NCBI RefSeq assembly: GCF_001270495.1
Contig: NZ_LGUR01000009.1
Location: forward strand, 1 to 18,620
Direction: 5' to 3'
DNA: 18,620 nucleotides
Source: Streptomyces viridochromogenes
Lineage (GTDB): Bacteria; Actinomycetota; Actinomycetes; Streptomycetales; Streptomycetaceae
In this document: positions 7,603 through 14,988 of the stretch, in pieces
How positions within the stretch are numbered: position 1 is the stretch's first letter
Layout of the letters: every line of letters starts with the position of its first letter
The notes under the pieces: generated by a model
Told to the model about the DNA's origin: nothing
Seen by the model: only the letters and a program-made list of their open reading frames with translations
The model's database searches: none
Position numbers and translations under genes: made by a program

Positions 7603-7985
7603 AGTTCCTGCCCTCCCAGTTCACACATCGGTGGTTCGCCCTCGGCCATCGCCAGCAGCAGGCCGATCTTGGCCCGCACGGCCTGCAACTCCCCGATCAG
7701 CCCGTCGAGTTCGCCCAGCTTGCGCCGGTAGACCGCGAGCGAGGCCGGACACGAGTCGCCCTCCGGGTGCCCGGCCCGCAGACACTCCACGAACGGCCGG
7801 GTCTCCTCCAGGTCGAACCCGAAGTCCTGCAACGTCCTGATCTGCCGCAGCAGCTTCAGATCGCTCTCGTCGTACGTCCGATAGCCGTTGTCGCCGCGCC
7901 GCGCGGGCAACAGGCCCCGCGACTCGTAGTAGCGCAACGTGCGCGTCGTGGTCCCGGCCCGTGCGGCCAGCTCGCCGATTCGCAT
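7599..7985 (-). CDS. MerR-family transcriptional regulator
   Basis: A 128-residue regulator. The N-terminal winged helix-turn-helix reads MRIGELAARAGTTTRTLRYYESRGLLPARR, and the wing reads GYRTYDESDL (to about residue 44). A dimerising coiled coil follows (about 80-112). Three cysteines, Cys68, Cys79 and Cys121, flank the coiled coil in an ECLRAGHPEGDSCP...PMCEL arrangement. That would suit metal, thiol or redox sensing, but it is not the SoxR iron-sulfur motif. The coupled thioredoxin makes a thiol-stress signal plausible (inference). The ATG at 7985 sits 7-8 nt after a predicted -10 box, so the mRNA is probably leaderless; no Shine-Dalgarno is visible. Confidence 0.92.
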   Translation of the reverse strand: MRIGELAARAGTTTRTLRYYESRGLLPARRGDNGYRTYDESDLKLLRQIRTLQDFGFDLEETRPFVECLRAGHPEGDSCPASLAVYRRKLGELDGLIGELQAVRAKIGLLLAMAEGEPPMCELGGQEL

Positions 7986-7992
7986 GCGTACG

Positions 7993-8023
7993 AACGTAAT
8001 CCTTGACGCCGACGTCAGGGCAA
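7993..8023 (-). promoter_or_regulatory. merR-trxA promoter with 19-bp spacer and MerR operator
   Basis: On the minus strand TTGCCC (8023-8018) and TACGTT (7998-7993) are separated by 19 bp, the overlong spacer characteristic of MerR-activated promoters. The spacer contains an imperfect palindrome, on the plus strand CCTTGACGCCGACGTCAGG (8001-8019), which resembles actinobacterial MerR operators. A start 7 nt downstream would fall at or next to the merR ATG. This predicts autoregulation with untwisting-type activation. Confidence 0.75.
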
Positions 8024-8030
8024 CCCGGTG

Positions 8031-8549
8031 TCAGGGCGACCGCGGCAGGAGCGGCTTTCCGCGTACCGGGGAGGACAGCACGATCGACGTCGTCGTACGG
8101 CCCAGCGCCGATGTCTGTTCGAGGACGTCCTCCAGGTGGACGGTGTCCTCGACGGCGACCTTGATGATCCAGCAGTCCTCGCCGACGACGTGGTGTACCT
8201 CGATGATCTCCGGGCGGTCGAGCAGCTCCAGGGTGCGGGGGTGTTTGAGGGTGTAGCCGCCGTGCGGGTTGACCCGGATGAACGCCTGGATGCCGTAGCC
8301 GAGCCGGGCGGGGGCGACATGAGCGCCGTACCCCGTGATCGCGCCCGCCGCCTCCAGTCGCCGTACGCGCTCGGTGACGGCTGCCGGGCTGAGGCGCACG
8401 CGGCGGCCCAGCTCGCTCAGCTTGATCCGGCCGTCGGTCTGGAGGAGTTCGAGGATCTGCCGGTCCAGGGCGTCGAAGGCCACCGATGTTTCGACGGTGG
8501 CCGGGCGCAGATGCCGTGGTTCTTTCGGCACGGCGGCCTGATCTCCCAT
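8031..8549 (-). CDS. Lrp/AsnC-family transcriptional regulator
   Basis: A 172-residue feast/famine regulator. After a short extension (1-24) comes the AsnC-type HTH: FDALDRQILELLQTDGRI and KLSELGRRVRLSPAAVTERVRRLEAAGAITGY (about 25-74). The RAM ligand-binding/oligomerisation domain follows, with VHHVVGEDCWIIKVAVEDTVHLEDVLE (about 118-144). Such proteins form dimers to octamers and respond to amino acids or related ligands; the ligand here is unknown. The ATG at 8549 is chosen because AAGGGGAAG lies just upstream; the frame stays open for 62 more codons but without a good site. The gene is divergent from the epimerase gene with only 39 bp between starts, so it probably controls that pair. It ends 45 bp before merR. 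Confidence 0.92.
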   Translation of the reverse strand: MGDQAAVPKEPRHLRPATVETSVAFDALDRQILELLQTDGRIKLSELGRRVRLSPAAVTERVRRLEAAGAITGYGAHVAPARLGYGIQAFIRVNPHGGYTLKHPRTLELLDRPEIIEVHHVVGEDCWIIKVAVEDTVHLEDVLEQTSALGRTTTSIVLSSPVRGKPLLPRSP

Positions 8550-8588
8550 GTCTTCCCCTTCAGGACGTGGTGTGGGGCCAGGAGAATT

Positions 8589-9509
8589 ATGGTCATGCGA
8601 AAGGGACGAGAAGTACTGGTCATCGGCGGCAACCGCTATTTCGGCAAGCGGCTGATCGCGCGACTGCTGGCGGCCGGGGACCGGGTGACGGTTCTCAATC
8701 GCGGATCGTCGGCGCCACCGGCTGGCGTGGTCCATCTGATCGCCGACCGCGGCGACGAGAAGTCCCTGACGGCGGCGCTGGGTTCACGGACCTTCGACGC
8801 CGTGGTCGACCAGGTCTGCTACACGCCGCGCCAGGCGGAGATCGCCCGCCGGGTGTTCACCGGCCGCACCCGTCGCTATGTGCTGACGTCGACGGTGGAG
8901 GTGTACGAGTACGAGGACTCGATCGCCCCGGTGCGCGAGACGGACGTGGATCCGCTGGGCGTGGCCGTCGACCTCGAACTCCCCTGGGACGACCGGGAGT
9001 TCCTCGAATCCCATTACGGCGAGGGCAAGCGGCAGGCGGAGGCCGTGTTCGCCGCCGCCCCCGGCTTCCCGTACGCCGCGGTGCGCGTCGCCCATGTGCT
9101 GGGCGGGGACGACGACTTCACGGGCCGTATGACGTACTACGCGAGCCGCGTCCGCGGCGGGACGCCGATCGCCGTGCCGGTGGTGAACCACCCGGCGACG
9201 TACATCCATGTCGAGGAGATCGCCGACTTCCTGTTCTGGGCGGTGGGCCAGGACTTCACCGGGCCGGTCAACGCCGCCTCGCACGGCCTGCTGACCACCG
9301 AGGACCTGTGCGACGCGATCGCCGCGCACCTCCCCGACGGCAAGGCCGTCTTCCAGCACGTCGAGGTCGGTGAGGTCTCCCCGCTCTCCTTCACCCGCGC
9401 CTACGGCATGGACAACTCCCGGGCCGTACGGCTGGGTTTCCGCTTCACGCGCGCCCGGGAGTGGCTCCCGAAGGCCGTCGCCGAGACCCTCGGAAGGGAC
9501 GCTGTCTGA
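8589..9509 (+). CDS. NAD-dependent epimerase/dehydratase family oxidoreductase (extended/atypical SDR)
   Basis: A 306-residue Rossmann-fold protein. The dinucleotide-binding motif is VLVIGGNRYFGKRL (9-22); GGNRYFG replaces the usual GxxGxxG and is typical of an atypical SDR group. VLTSTVEVY (98-106) holds the active-site Ser/Thr region, and YGEGK (Tyr143-Lys147) is the YxxxK pair. A substrate-domain segment with VRVAHVLGGDDDFTGRM and HPATYIHVEEIADFL follows. The substrate is unknown; candidates are nucleotide sugars or small carbonyl compounds. AGGAG at 8580-8584 serves ATG 8589 (4-nt spacer) or ATG 8595 (10-nt spacer), so the protein may start two residues later. It is followed after one base by the aldo/keto reductase gene, so the two are co-transcribed. 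Confidence 0.88.
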   Translation: MVMRKGREVLVIGGNRYFGKRLIARLLAAGDRVTVLNRGSSAPPAGVVHLIADRGDEKSLTAALGSRTFDAVVDQVCYTPRQAEIARRVFTGRTRRYVLTSTVEVYEYEDSIAPVRETDVDPLGVAVDLELPWDDREFLESHYGEGKRQAEAVFAAAPGFPYAAVRVAHVLGGDDDFTGRMTYYASRVRGGTPIAVPVVNHPATYIHVEEIADFLFWAVGQDFTGPVNAASHGLLTTEDLCDAIAAHLPDGKAVFQHVEVGEVSPLSFTRAYGMDNSRAVRLGFRFTRAREWLPKAVAETLGRDAV

Positions 9510-9510
9510 C

Positions 9511-10413
9511 ATGCGGTACCGCACTCTTGGCGACCGTCGGGTGAGCGCGATCGGGCTCGGCGTGATGCCGCTGTCCATCGAAGGCCGCCCCGACGACGCC
9601 CGCGCCCTGGCCACCGTGCACGCCGCCCTGGACTCGGGGGTGACGCTGCTGGACACGGCGGACTCGTACCATCTGCCGGGCGCCGAGCCCGGCCACAACG
9701 AACTCCTCGTGGCCCGCGCGCTGGCCGCCTACGGCGGTGACACGGACTCCGTGCTGGTGGCCACCAAGGGCGGCCGAGGCAGACCGGCCGACGGCAGCTG
9801 GACGGTGAACGGCGACCCCCGCCGGCTCAGGGCGGCCGCCGAGGGCTCGCTGCGGCGGCTCGGCGTCGAGGCGATCGGGCTCTACCAGTTGCACAAGCCC
9901 GATCCGGCCGTTCCTTTCGAGGAGTCGGTCGGCGCGCTGCGCGAACTCCTCGACGCGGGGAAGATCCGCCTGGCCGGCGTCTCCAACACGGACGTGGAGC
10001 AGATCCGCACGGCCCACCGGATCCTCGGCGACCGTCTGGTGTCGGTGCAGAACCAGTACTCGCCCGCCGTACGGGACAGCGAGGCCGAGCTGCGACTGTG
10101 CGCGGAGCTGGGGCTGGCGTTCCTGCCGTGGAGCCCGCTCGGCGGCATCGCCCGCAGCTCGCTGGACGGGCCGTCACGGAAGGGCGACGAGCCCCGCTTC
10201 GGTGCCTTCCGCACCGTGGCGGAGGCGCACGGCGTCAGCCCTCAGCAGGTGTGCCTGGCCTGGCTGCTGGCCCGCTCCCCGGCCGTGCTCCCGATTCCGG
10301 GGGCGAGCCGTCCGCAGACGATACGGGACTCGGCGGCCGCGGCGGAGCTGGTACTGGGCGCGGAGGAGCTGGCACTGCTGGACGGTGCGGCCGTTCCGGT
10401 CGGTCGCCGGTAA
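9511..10413 (+). CDS. Aldo/keto reductase
   Basis: A 300-residue (beta/alpha)8 NADPH-dependent oxidoreductase. The catalytic tetrad is visible: Asp48 (LLDTADSY), Tyr53, Lys86 (VATKGG) and His128 (YQLHKPD). The cofactor-binding segment is IPGASRPQTI (262-271). Length and the MRYRTLG...VSAIGLG opening are typical of the YajO/PdxI/Tas-like branch. It would reduce an aldehyde or ketone. The ATG at 9511 is used with GGAAGGGA about 12 nt upstream, one base after the epimerase stop (TGACATG), so translation is coupled. The pairing with an SDR under an AsnC-type regulator suggests a small catabolic or detoxifying unit. A terminator follows directly. Confidence 0.92.
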   Translation: MRYRTLGDRRVSAIGLGVMPLSIEGRPDDARALATVHAALDSGVTLLDTADSYHLPGAEPGHNELLVARALAAYGGDTDSVLVATKGGRGRPADGSWTVNGDPRRLRAAAEGSLRRLGVEAIGLYQLHKPDPAVPFEESVGALRELLDAGKIRLAGVSNTDVEQIRTAHRILGDRLVSVQNQYSPAVRDSEAELRLCAELGLAFLPWSPLGGIARSSLDGPSRKGDEPRFGAFRTVAEAHGVSPQQVCLAWLLARSPAVLPIPGASRPQTIRDSAAAAELVLGAEELALLDGAAVPVGRR

Positions 10414-10418
10414 TGCCG

Positions 10419-10448
10419 TCAGGCGCACGGCAGTTGCCGTGCGCCTGA
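10419..10448 (+). terminator. Terminator after the aldo/keto reductase gene
   Basis: TCAGGCGCACGGCA (10419-10432) and TGCCGTGCGCCTGA (10435-10448) form a perfect 14-bp inverted repeat with a 2-nt centre (effective loop about 6 nt). It starts 6 bases after the stop codon. No T-tract follows, which is usual for this genus. Confidence 0.8.
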
Positions 10449-10470
10449 GTCGTGGAGGGGGAGGGAGTGG

Positions 10471-10511
10471 CCGGACGTCCGGCCCCGGTTCAGGCGGGGC
10501 CGGACGTCCGG
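10471..10511. repeat. 17-bp inverted repeat built from two self-palindromes
   Basis: CCGGACGTCCGGCCCCG (10471-10487) pairs perfectly with CGGGGCCGGACGTCCGG (10495-10511) around a 7-nt loop. Each arm itself contains the palindrome CCGGACGTCCGG. It lies between the convergent 3' ends of the aldo/keto reductase gene and dctA and overlaps the first 25-bp tandem unit. A bidirectional terminator is likely, but a protein-binding site is also possible. Confidence 0.7.
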
Positions 10512-10580
10512 AGCTGGGAGCGGGCCGGGGGTCCGGAGCTGGGAGCGGGCCGGGGGTCCGGAGCTGGGAGCGGGCCGGGG
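10506..10580. repeat. Three exact 25-bp tandem repeats abutting the dctA stop codon
   Basis: Identical units GTCCGGAGCTGGGAGCGGGC plus CGGGG occupy 10506-10530, 10531-10555 and 10556-10580. The dctA stop codon lies at 10584-10582, one base beyond. On the dctA mRNA strand the array is C-rich and G-poor (15 C and 6 G per unit), which would suit Rho loading (inference). Exact identity of all copies suggests recent expansion. Confidence 0.9.
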
Positions 10581-10581
10581 G

Positions 10582-11973
10582 TCAGGCCTTGGCGAGTTCC
10601 TTCTCGCCGCCCTGCTCCGGCACCTCGGCCTCGGCGGGGGCGCCGTGGGCGTCGTCCAGCAGGGTCTTCTCGTCGAACGGGAGCTGACCGGCGAGCACCT
10701 GGTGGACCTGGTCCTTGTCGATCTCCTTGGTCCAGGTGCCGATCAGGACCGTGGCGACGGCGTTGCCCGCGAAGTTCGTCAGGGCGCGGGCCTCGCTCAT
10801 GAAGCGGTCGATGCCGACGATGAGGCCGATGCCGTCCACCAGGGCGGGCTTGTGCGACTGGAGGCCACCGGCCAGCGTGGCCAGACCCGCACCGGTGACA
10901 CCGGCGGCGCCCTTGGAGGCGACCAGCAGGAAGAGCAGCAGCGGGATCTGCTCGCCGACCGACATCGGCGTACCCATGGCGTCGGCGATGAACAGGGACG
11001 CCATGGTCATGTAGATCATGGTGCCGTCGAGGTTGAAGGAGTAGCCGGTCGGGACGGTGATGCCGACGACGGGCTTGCTGACACCCAGGTGCTCCATCTT
11101 CGCGATGAGGCGCGGCAGCGCGGACTCGGAGGAGGAGGTGGAGAGGATCAGCAGGAACTCACGGCCGAGGTACTTGAACAGGCTGAAGATGTTCAGGCCG
11201 GAGACGACCCGCAGCAGCGCGCCGAGCACGATGAAGACGAAGAGGAAGCAGGTGACGTAGAAGCCGAGCATCAGCACGGCGAGGCTCTTGAGGGCGTCCA
11301 GGCCGGCGGAGCCGGTGACGGCGGCGATGGCGCCGAAGGCACCGATGGGCGCGGCCCACATCACCATGCCGAGGATGCGGAAGACGAGCCGCTGGATGTG
11401 CTGCACACCCCGCAGGATCGGCTCCCCGGCCGAGCCCATGGCCTGGAGCGCGAAGCCGGCGAGCAGCGCGATGAGCAGCGTCTGCAGGACCGATTCCGAG
11501 GTGAAGGCGGAGACCATCGTGGTCGGGATGATGCCGAGCAGGAACTCGGTGGTGTCCTTGGCCTCGGCGTCGACCTGTGCGTGCCCCGCGTCCTTGATGG
11601 CGTCGGTGACCGCGAGGCCGGTGCCCGGCTCCAGGATGTTGCCGACGACGAGACCGATCCCGAGGGCAATCAGCGACATCACCGTGAAGTAGACCAGCGC
11701 GATACCGCCGACGGCACCGACCTTGGCGGCCTTCCGTACCGAGCCGATGCCCAGAACGATCGTGCAGAAGATGATCGGCGAGATCATCATCTTGATCAGG
11801 TTCACGAAGCCCGTGCCGATGGGCTTCAGCTCGACCGCGAAGTCGGGCGCGACCAGGCCCACGGTGATGCCGAGGGCCACCGCGATGATCACCGCGATGT
11901 ACAGGTAGTGCGTGCGGTCCCGTTTGGCGACGGGAGCGGCGGGTGCCTTCTCGGGGGAACTGGCGGCGGCCAC
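10582..11973 (-). CDS. dctA: C4-dicarboxylate:cation symporter (DAACS family)
   Basis: A 463-residue inner-membrane carrier for succinate, fumarate and malate with H+ or Na+. After a cytoplasmic N-terminus come about eight transmembrane helices, beginning THYLYIAVIIAVALGITVGLV. Family signatures are the serine-rich hairpin STSSSESALPRL (from about residue 278), the NLDGT motif of TM7 (314-318), the second hairpin ASKGAAGVTGAGLATLAG, and GIDRFMSEARALTNFAGN (387-404). I chose GTG 11973 because AAGGAGGG precedes it by 5 nt. The frame is open to an ATG at 12135, but that start has no ribosome binding site and would add a non-conserved 54-residue leader. It is divergent from a CitA/DcuS-type kinase, the usual regulator of such carriers. 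Confidence 0.93.
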   Translation of the reverse strand: MAAASSPEKAPAAPVAKRDRTHYLYIAVIIAVALGITVGLVAPDFAVELKPIGTGFVNLIKMMISPIIFCTIVLGIGSVRKAAKVGAVGGIALVYFTVMSLIALGIGLVVGNILEPGTGLAVTDAIKDAGHAQVDAEAKDTTEFLLGIIPTTMVSAFTSESVLQTLLIALLAGFALQAMGSAGEPILRGVQHIQRLVFRILGMVMWAAPIGAFGAIAAVTGSAGLDALKSLAVLMLGFYVTCFLFVFIVLGALLRVVSGLNIFSLFKYLGREFLLILSTSSSESALPRLIAKMEHLGVSKPVVGITVPTGYSFNLDGTMIYMTMASLFIADAMGTPMSVGEQIPLLLFLLVASKGAAGVTGAGLATLAGGLQSHKPALVDGIGLIVGIDRFMSEARALTNFAGNAVATVLIGTWTKEIDKDQVHQVLAGQLPFDEKTLLDDAHGAPAEAEVPEQGGEKELAKA

Positions 11974-12171
11974 GGCTGCCCTCCTTGACGTCTTCGTCGG
12001 TATCACCGGCGTGCGGCTCACGTCCGGGGTGGGGGTCTCGCTGATCGGCCGGCGCGTCCCGGGGACGGGGGGCGTCGCACTCAGCGATGCGGTGACTATC
12101 TCCCGCCGTGTGAGGGCGGTCACCCTTCCGTTCATTTAGTTCACCATCGGACATGGGGGCAGACTGACGAC
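11974..12171. promoter_or_regulatory. dctA-kinase divergent control region with GTTCA direct repeat
   Basis: This 198-bp gap should hold promoters for both dctA and the kinase operon. The only clear departure from GC-rich background is the direct repeat GTTCA-TTTA-GTTCA at 12130-12143 (TGAAC-TAAA-TGAAC on the minus strand). It is placed suitably for binding of the neighbouring response regulator or as part of a promoter. I could not assign confident -35/-10 pairs for either gene. The kinase start at 12172 has only a distant GGGGG as ribosome binding site. Confidence 0.35.
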
Positions 12172-14214
12172 ATGCGCATCCCCGTCCCGAGACCCCGCAG
12201 CCTGGCCGGCCAGCTGTTCGCCATGCAGGCCGTGCTGATAGCGGTGCTCGTCGCCGGGTACGCGGTGTTCACGTACGTCAGTGACCGCAGACAGGCCGAG
12301 GACGCGGCGGGGCGGCAGGCCAAGGCGGTGGCGCAGTCGATCGCCGACGCGCCGTCCGTGCGGGAGGCGATCCGCACCGACGATCCGACGGCCGAGCTCC
12401 AGCCGTACGCGCTGCGGGTCCAGCGCGACGCCGAGGTCGACTTCGTCACGATCATGAATCCCGCGGGCATCCGCTGGACGCACCCGGACGAGAAGCAGAT
12501 CGGCCAGCACTTCCGCGGCCACACGGCGCGCGCGCTGCGGGGTGAGCCCTTCACCGAGACGTACACCGGCACGCTCGGACCGTCCGTGCGGGCCGTCGTA
12601 CCGATCTACGACGGGGGAGACCGGCCGTCGGACATCGTGGGGATGGTCAGCGCGGGTATCCGGGTCGAGGAGATCAGCAAGCGGGTGCAGGAGCAGCTGA
12701 CGGCCCTGCTCGGGGTGGCGGCGGGCGCGCTCGCGCTGGGTGCGGTCGGCACGTACGTGATCAACGCCCGGCTGCGCCGTCACACCCATGGCATGAACGC
12801 GGCCGAGCTCAGTCATATGCACGACTACCACCAGGCCGCGCTGCACGCGGTACGCGAGGGTCTGCTGATGCTGGACGGGCAGTACCGTGTGGCGCTGATC
12901 AATGACGGCGGGCGCGAGCTGCTGGGTGTGGACGGTGATGTGGTGGGGCAGTCGGTCGCGCAGCTCGGCCTGCCCGCCCCGCTGACCGGGGCGCTGCTGG
13001 CCTCCGAGCCGAGGGTGGACGAGGTGCATCTGACCGCGGAACGGGTCCTGGTGGTGAACACGTCGCCGGTGTCGGGCGGTGAGCGCCGCGGCACGGTGGT
13101 GACCCTGCGGGACGTGACCGAACTCCAGTCCCTGATGGGCGAGTTGGACTCCGAGCGGGGCTTCACGCAGGCGCTGCGCTCACAGGCGCACGAGGCGGCG
13201 AACCGCCTCCACACGGTCGTCTCGCTGATCGAACTCGGACGCGCCGAGGAGGCGGTGGAGTTCGCGACCGCCGAGCTGGAGCTGGCGCAGGCCCTGACGG
13301 ATCAGGTCGTCGCGGCGGTGAGCGAGCCGGTGCTGGCGGCGCTGCTGCTGGGGAAGACGGCACAGGCCAACGAGCGGGGCGTCGAGCTGGTCGTGTCGGA
13401 GGACAGCCGCCTCGACGACGGCCTGCTGCCGCCGTCCCTGCCCGCCCGGGACCTGGTGACGATCCTCGGCAACCTGATCGACAACGCGGTGGACGCGGCG
13501 CAGGGAAGTGTGGGGGCGAGGGTGACGGTGACGGCGTACGCCGAGGACGGCGAGCTGGTGCTACGGGTGTCGGACACCGGCGCCGGGGTGGACCCCGCCC
13601 TGGCCGAGGCGGTGTTCCAGCGCGGCTTCACCACGAAGCCGTCCGGCCCGGGCGGCCGGGGCCTGGGCCTGGCACTGGTCCGCCAGGCCGCGACCCGACA
13701 CCAAGGCGCGCTGTCGGTGGCGGAGGCCGACGGCGGCGGGGCGGTGTTCGAGGTGCGGCTACCGCTGGTGGCCGGGGCCGGCGCCAAGGAAGGCTCCGCC
13801 CCGGCGGGAGGGGACGTCTCGGCGGAGGGATCCGTCTCGGCGGAGAGGGCCGCCCAGGCGGCAGGGGCCGTCTCGGCGGAGAGGGCCAGTGTCAAGGAAG
13901 GCTCCGTTTCGACGGCAGGGCCCGCTCCGGCGGAGGAGGCCAGCGCCGAGGGAGGATCCGTCTCAGCGGAAGGGGCCGCCCCGGCGGAAAAGGCCGACGC
14001 CAAGGAAGGCTCCGTTTCGATGGGAGGACCCGCTCCGGCGAAGGAGGCCAGCGCCACGGGAGGGTCCGTCTCAGCGGAAGAGCCCTCCCCAGCGGCAGAG
14101 CCCACCCCGACGGAAGAAGCCGACGCCAAGGAAGCTTCCGCCCCGGCGGAAAGACCCGCCCCGGCGGAGGGAGCCGCTGTCGAAGGCGCGGTGGTTTCGA
14201 GAGGTGACGTATGA
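12172..14214 (+). CDS. CitA/DcuS-type sensor histidine kinase with repetitive C-terminal tail
   Basis: A 680-residue membrane kinase. TM1 is at about 14-36, followed by an extracytoplasmic PDC/PAS-like sensor (37-170) with THPDEKQIGQ at 103-112, the family's carboxylate-binding signature. TM2 is at about 176-197. A cytoplasmic PAS domain (about 220-320) starts HDYHQAALHAVREGLLMLD. The DHp helix ALRSQAHEAANRLHTVVSLIELG carries phosphoacceptor His340. The ATPase domain has the N-box LGNLIDNAVDAA (432-443), SDTGAGVD (467-474) and GGRGLGLALV (494-503). The kinase proper ends near residue 536. The remaining 144 residues are an Ala/Ser/Glu repeat tail not expected in this family. The stop overlaps the response regulator start (ATGA). 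Divergent dctA suggests a C4-dicarboxylate or citrate signal. Confidence 0.92.
   Translation: MRIPVPRPRSLAGQLFAMQAVLIAVLVAGYAVFTYVSDRRQAEDAAGRQAKAVAQSIADAPSVREAIRTDDPTAELQPYALRVQRDAEVDFVTIMNPAGIRWTHPDEKQIGQHFRGHTARALRGEPFTETYTGTLGPSVRAVVPIYDGGDRPSDIVGMVSAGIRVEEISKRVQEQLTALLGVAAGALALGAVGTYVINARLRRHTHGMNAAELSHMHDYHQAALHAVREGLLMLDGQYRVALINDGGRELLGVDGDVVGQSVAQLGLPAPLTGALLASEPRVDEVHLTAERVLVVNTSPVSGGERRGTVVTLRDVTELQSLMGELDSERGFTQALRSQAHEAANRLHTVVSLIELGRAEEAVEFATAELELAQALTDQVVAAVSEPVLAALLLGKTAQANERGVELVVSEDSRLDDGLLPPSLPARDLVTILGNLIDNAVDAAQGSVGARVTVTAYAEDGELVLRVSDTGAGVDPALAEAVFQRGFTTKPSGPGGRGLGLALVRQAATRHQGALSVAEADGGGAVFEVRLPLVAGAGAKEGSAPAGGDVSAEGSVSAERAAQAAGAVSAERASVKEGSVSTAGPAPAEEASAEGGSVSAEGAAPAEKADAKEGSVSMGGPAPAKEASATGGSVSAEEPSPAAEPTPTEEADAKEASAPAERPAPAEGAAVEGAVVSRGDV
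13780..14211 (+). repeat. Imperfect 108-bp (36-residue) coding repeats in the kinase tail
   Basis: The kinase C-terminus consists of about four units: residues 537-572, 573-608, 609-650 (with a 6-residue insertion) and 651-680 (partial). Each opens with a (G/S/D)(A/V)KE(G/A)S motif and continues with GPAPAEEAS and GGSVSAE-like blocks. At DNA level GCCAAGGAAGGCTCCG recurs at 13783 and 14000, with a related copy at 13891. The segment is acidic, Ala/Ser/Pro-rich and almost certainly disordered. Confidence 0.88.
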
Positions 14215-14918
14215 CGGCGGCCCAGCAGGCGATTCGCGTCCTGGTCGTGGAGGACGACCCGGTGGCGGCGGACGCGCACATGATGTACGTCGGCCGGGTA
14301 CCGGGGTTCGTCGCGGTCGGCAAGGCCCATACGGGGGCGGAGGCGCGGCGCGCGCTGGAGCGGACGCCGGTGGATCTGCTGTTGCTGGACCTGCACCTGC
14401 CTGATGTGCACGGGCTCCAGCTGGCCCGGTCACTGCGGGCGGCCGGGCATCACGCGGACGTGATCGCCGTGACGTCGGCCCGGGACCTGACCGTGGTGCG
14501 CGAGGGGGTGTCGCTGGGGGTCGTGCAGTACGTACTGAAGCCCTTCACCTTCGCGACGCTCCGGGACCGGCTCGTGCGGTACGCCGAGTTCCACGCGGCC
14601 GTGGGAGAGGCCAGCGGACAGGAGGAGGTCGACCGGGCGCTGGCGACGCTCCGGGCGCCGAGCCCCGCGGCCCTGCCGAAAGGGCTGAGCGCGCCGACGC
14701 TGGAGCGGGTGACGGTGGCGGTGCGGGAGGCCGAGGAGGGGCTCACGGCGGCGGGGGTCGCCGAGACCGTGGGGATCTCCCGGATCACGGCCCGACGGTA
14801 TCTGGAGCACCTGGTCGAGGCGGGGAGGGCTGAGCGGAAGCCGGTCTACGGGCAGGTGGGGAGGCCGGAGCTGGTGTACCGGTGGGTCCCGGGGACGGGC
14901 ACGGGCGCGGGACGGTAG
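14211..14918 (+). CDS. CitB/DcuR-type response regulator
   Basis: A 235-residue two-component regulator. The receiver domain (about 8-125) has VLVVEDDP with acidic residues Glu14, Asp15 and Asp16, phosphoacceptor Asp60 in LLLLDLHLPDVHG, Thr88-Ser89 in VTSARD and Lys110 in YVLKPF. The C-terminal domain (about 163-228) has the helix-turn-helix TAAGVAETVGISRITARRYLEHLVEAGRAERK, then YGQVGRPELVYRWV, as in the DcuR/CitB/MalR group. The start codon overlaps the kinase stop, so the pair is made together. Its likely target is the divergent dctA gene upstream of the kinase (inference from context). Confidence 0.93.
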   Translation: MTAAQQAIRVLVVEDDPVAADAHMMYVGRVPGFVAVGKAHTGAEARRALERTPVDLLLLDLHLPDVHGLQLARSLRAAGHHADVIAVTSARDLTVVREGVSLGVVQYVLKPFTFATLRDRLVRYAEFHAAVGEASGQEEVDRALATLRAPSPAALPKGLSAPTLERVTVAVREAEEGLTAAGVAETVGISRITARRYLEHLVEAGRAERKPVYGQVGRPELVYRWVPGTGTGAGR

Positions 14919-14988
14919 CGGCGGGCTCGTCGAGGGAGCGGGCCCACCGAACCCGCCGACACGCCAACATCAATCCCCCGCACACTCA

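Noticed and set aside
8550..8735. 62-codon upstream extension of the AsnC regulator
   Set aside because: It would overlap the divergent epimerase gene. The extension is not AsnC-like, and ATG 8549 has a good ribosome binding site.
10506..10580. CRISPR-like array
   Set aside because: The 25-bp units are directly adjacent with no spacers, so this is a simple tandem repeat.
10645..11988. 447-codon plus-strand open frame opposite dctA
   Set aside because: It is an antisense shadow; the minus strand has clear DctA motifs and a strong ribosome binding site.
11974..12135. Longer dctA start at ATG 12135 (517 residues)
   Set aside because: No Shine-Dalgarno and no family-like sequence in the extra 54 residues. 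GTG 11973 has AAGGAGGG at ideal spacing.
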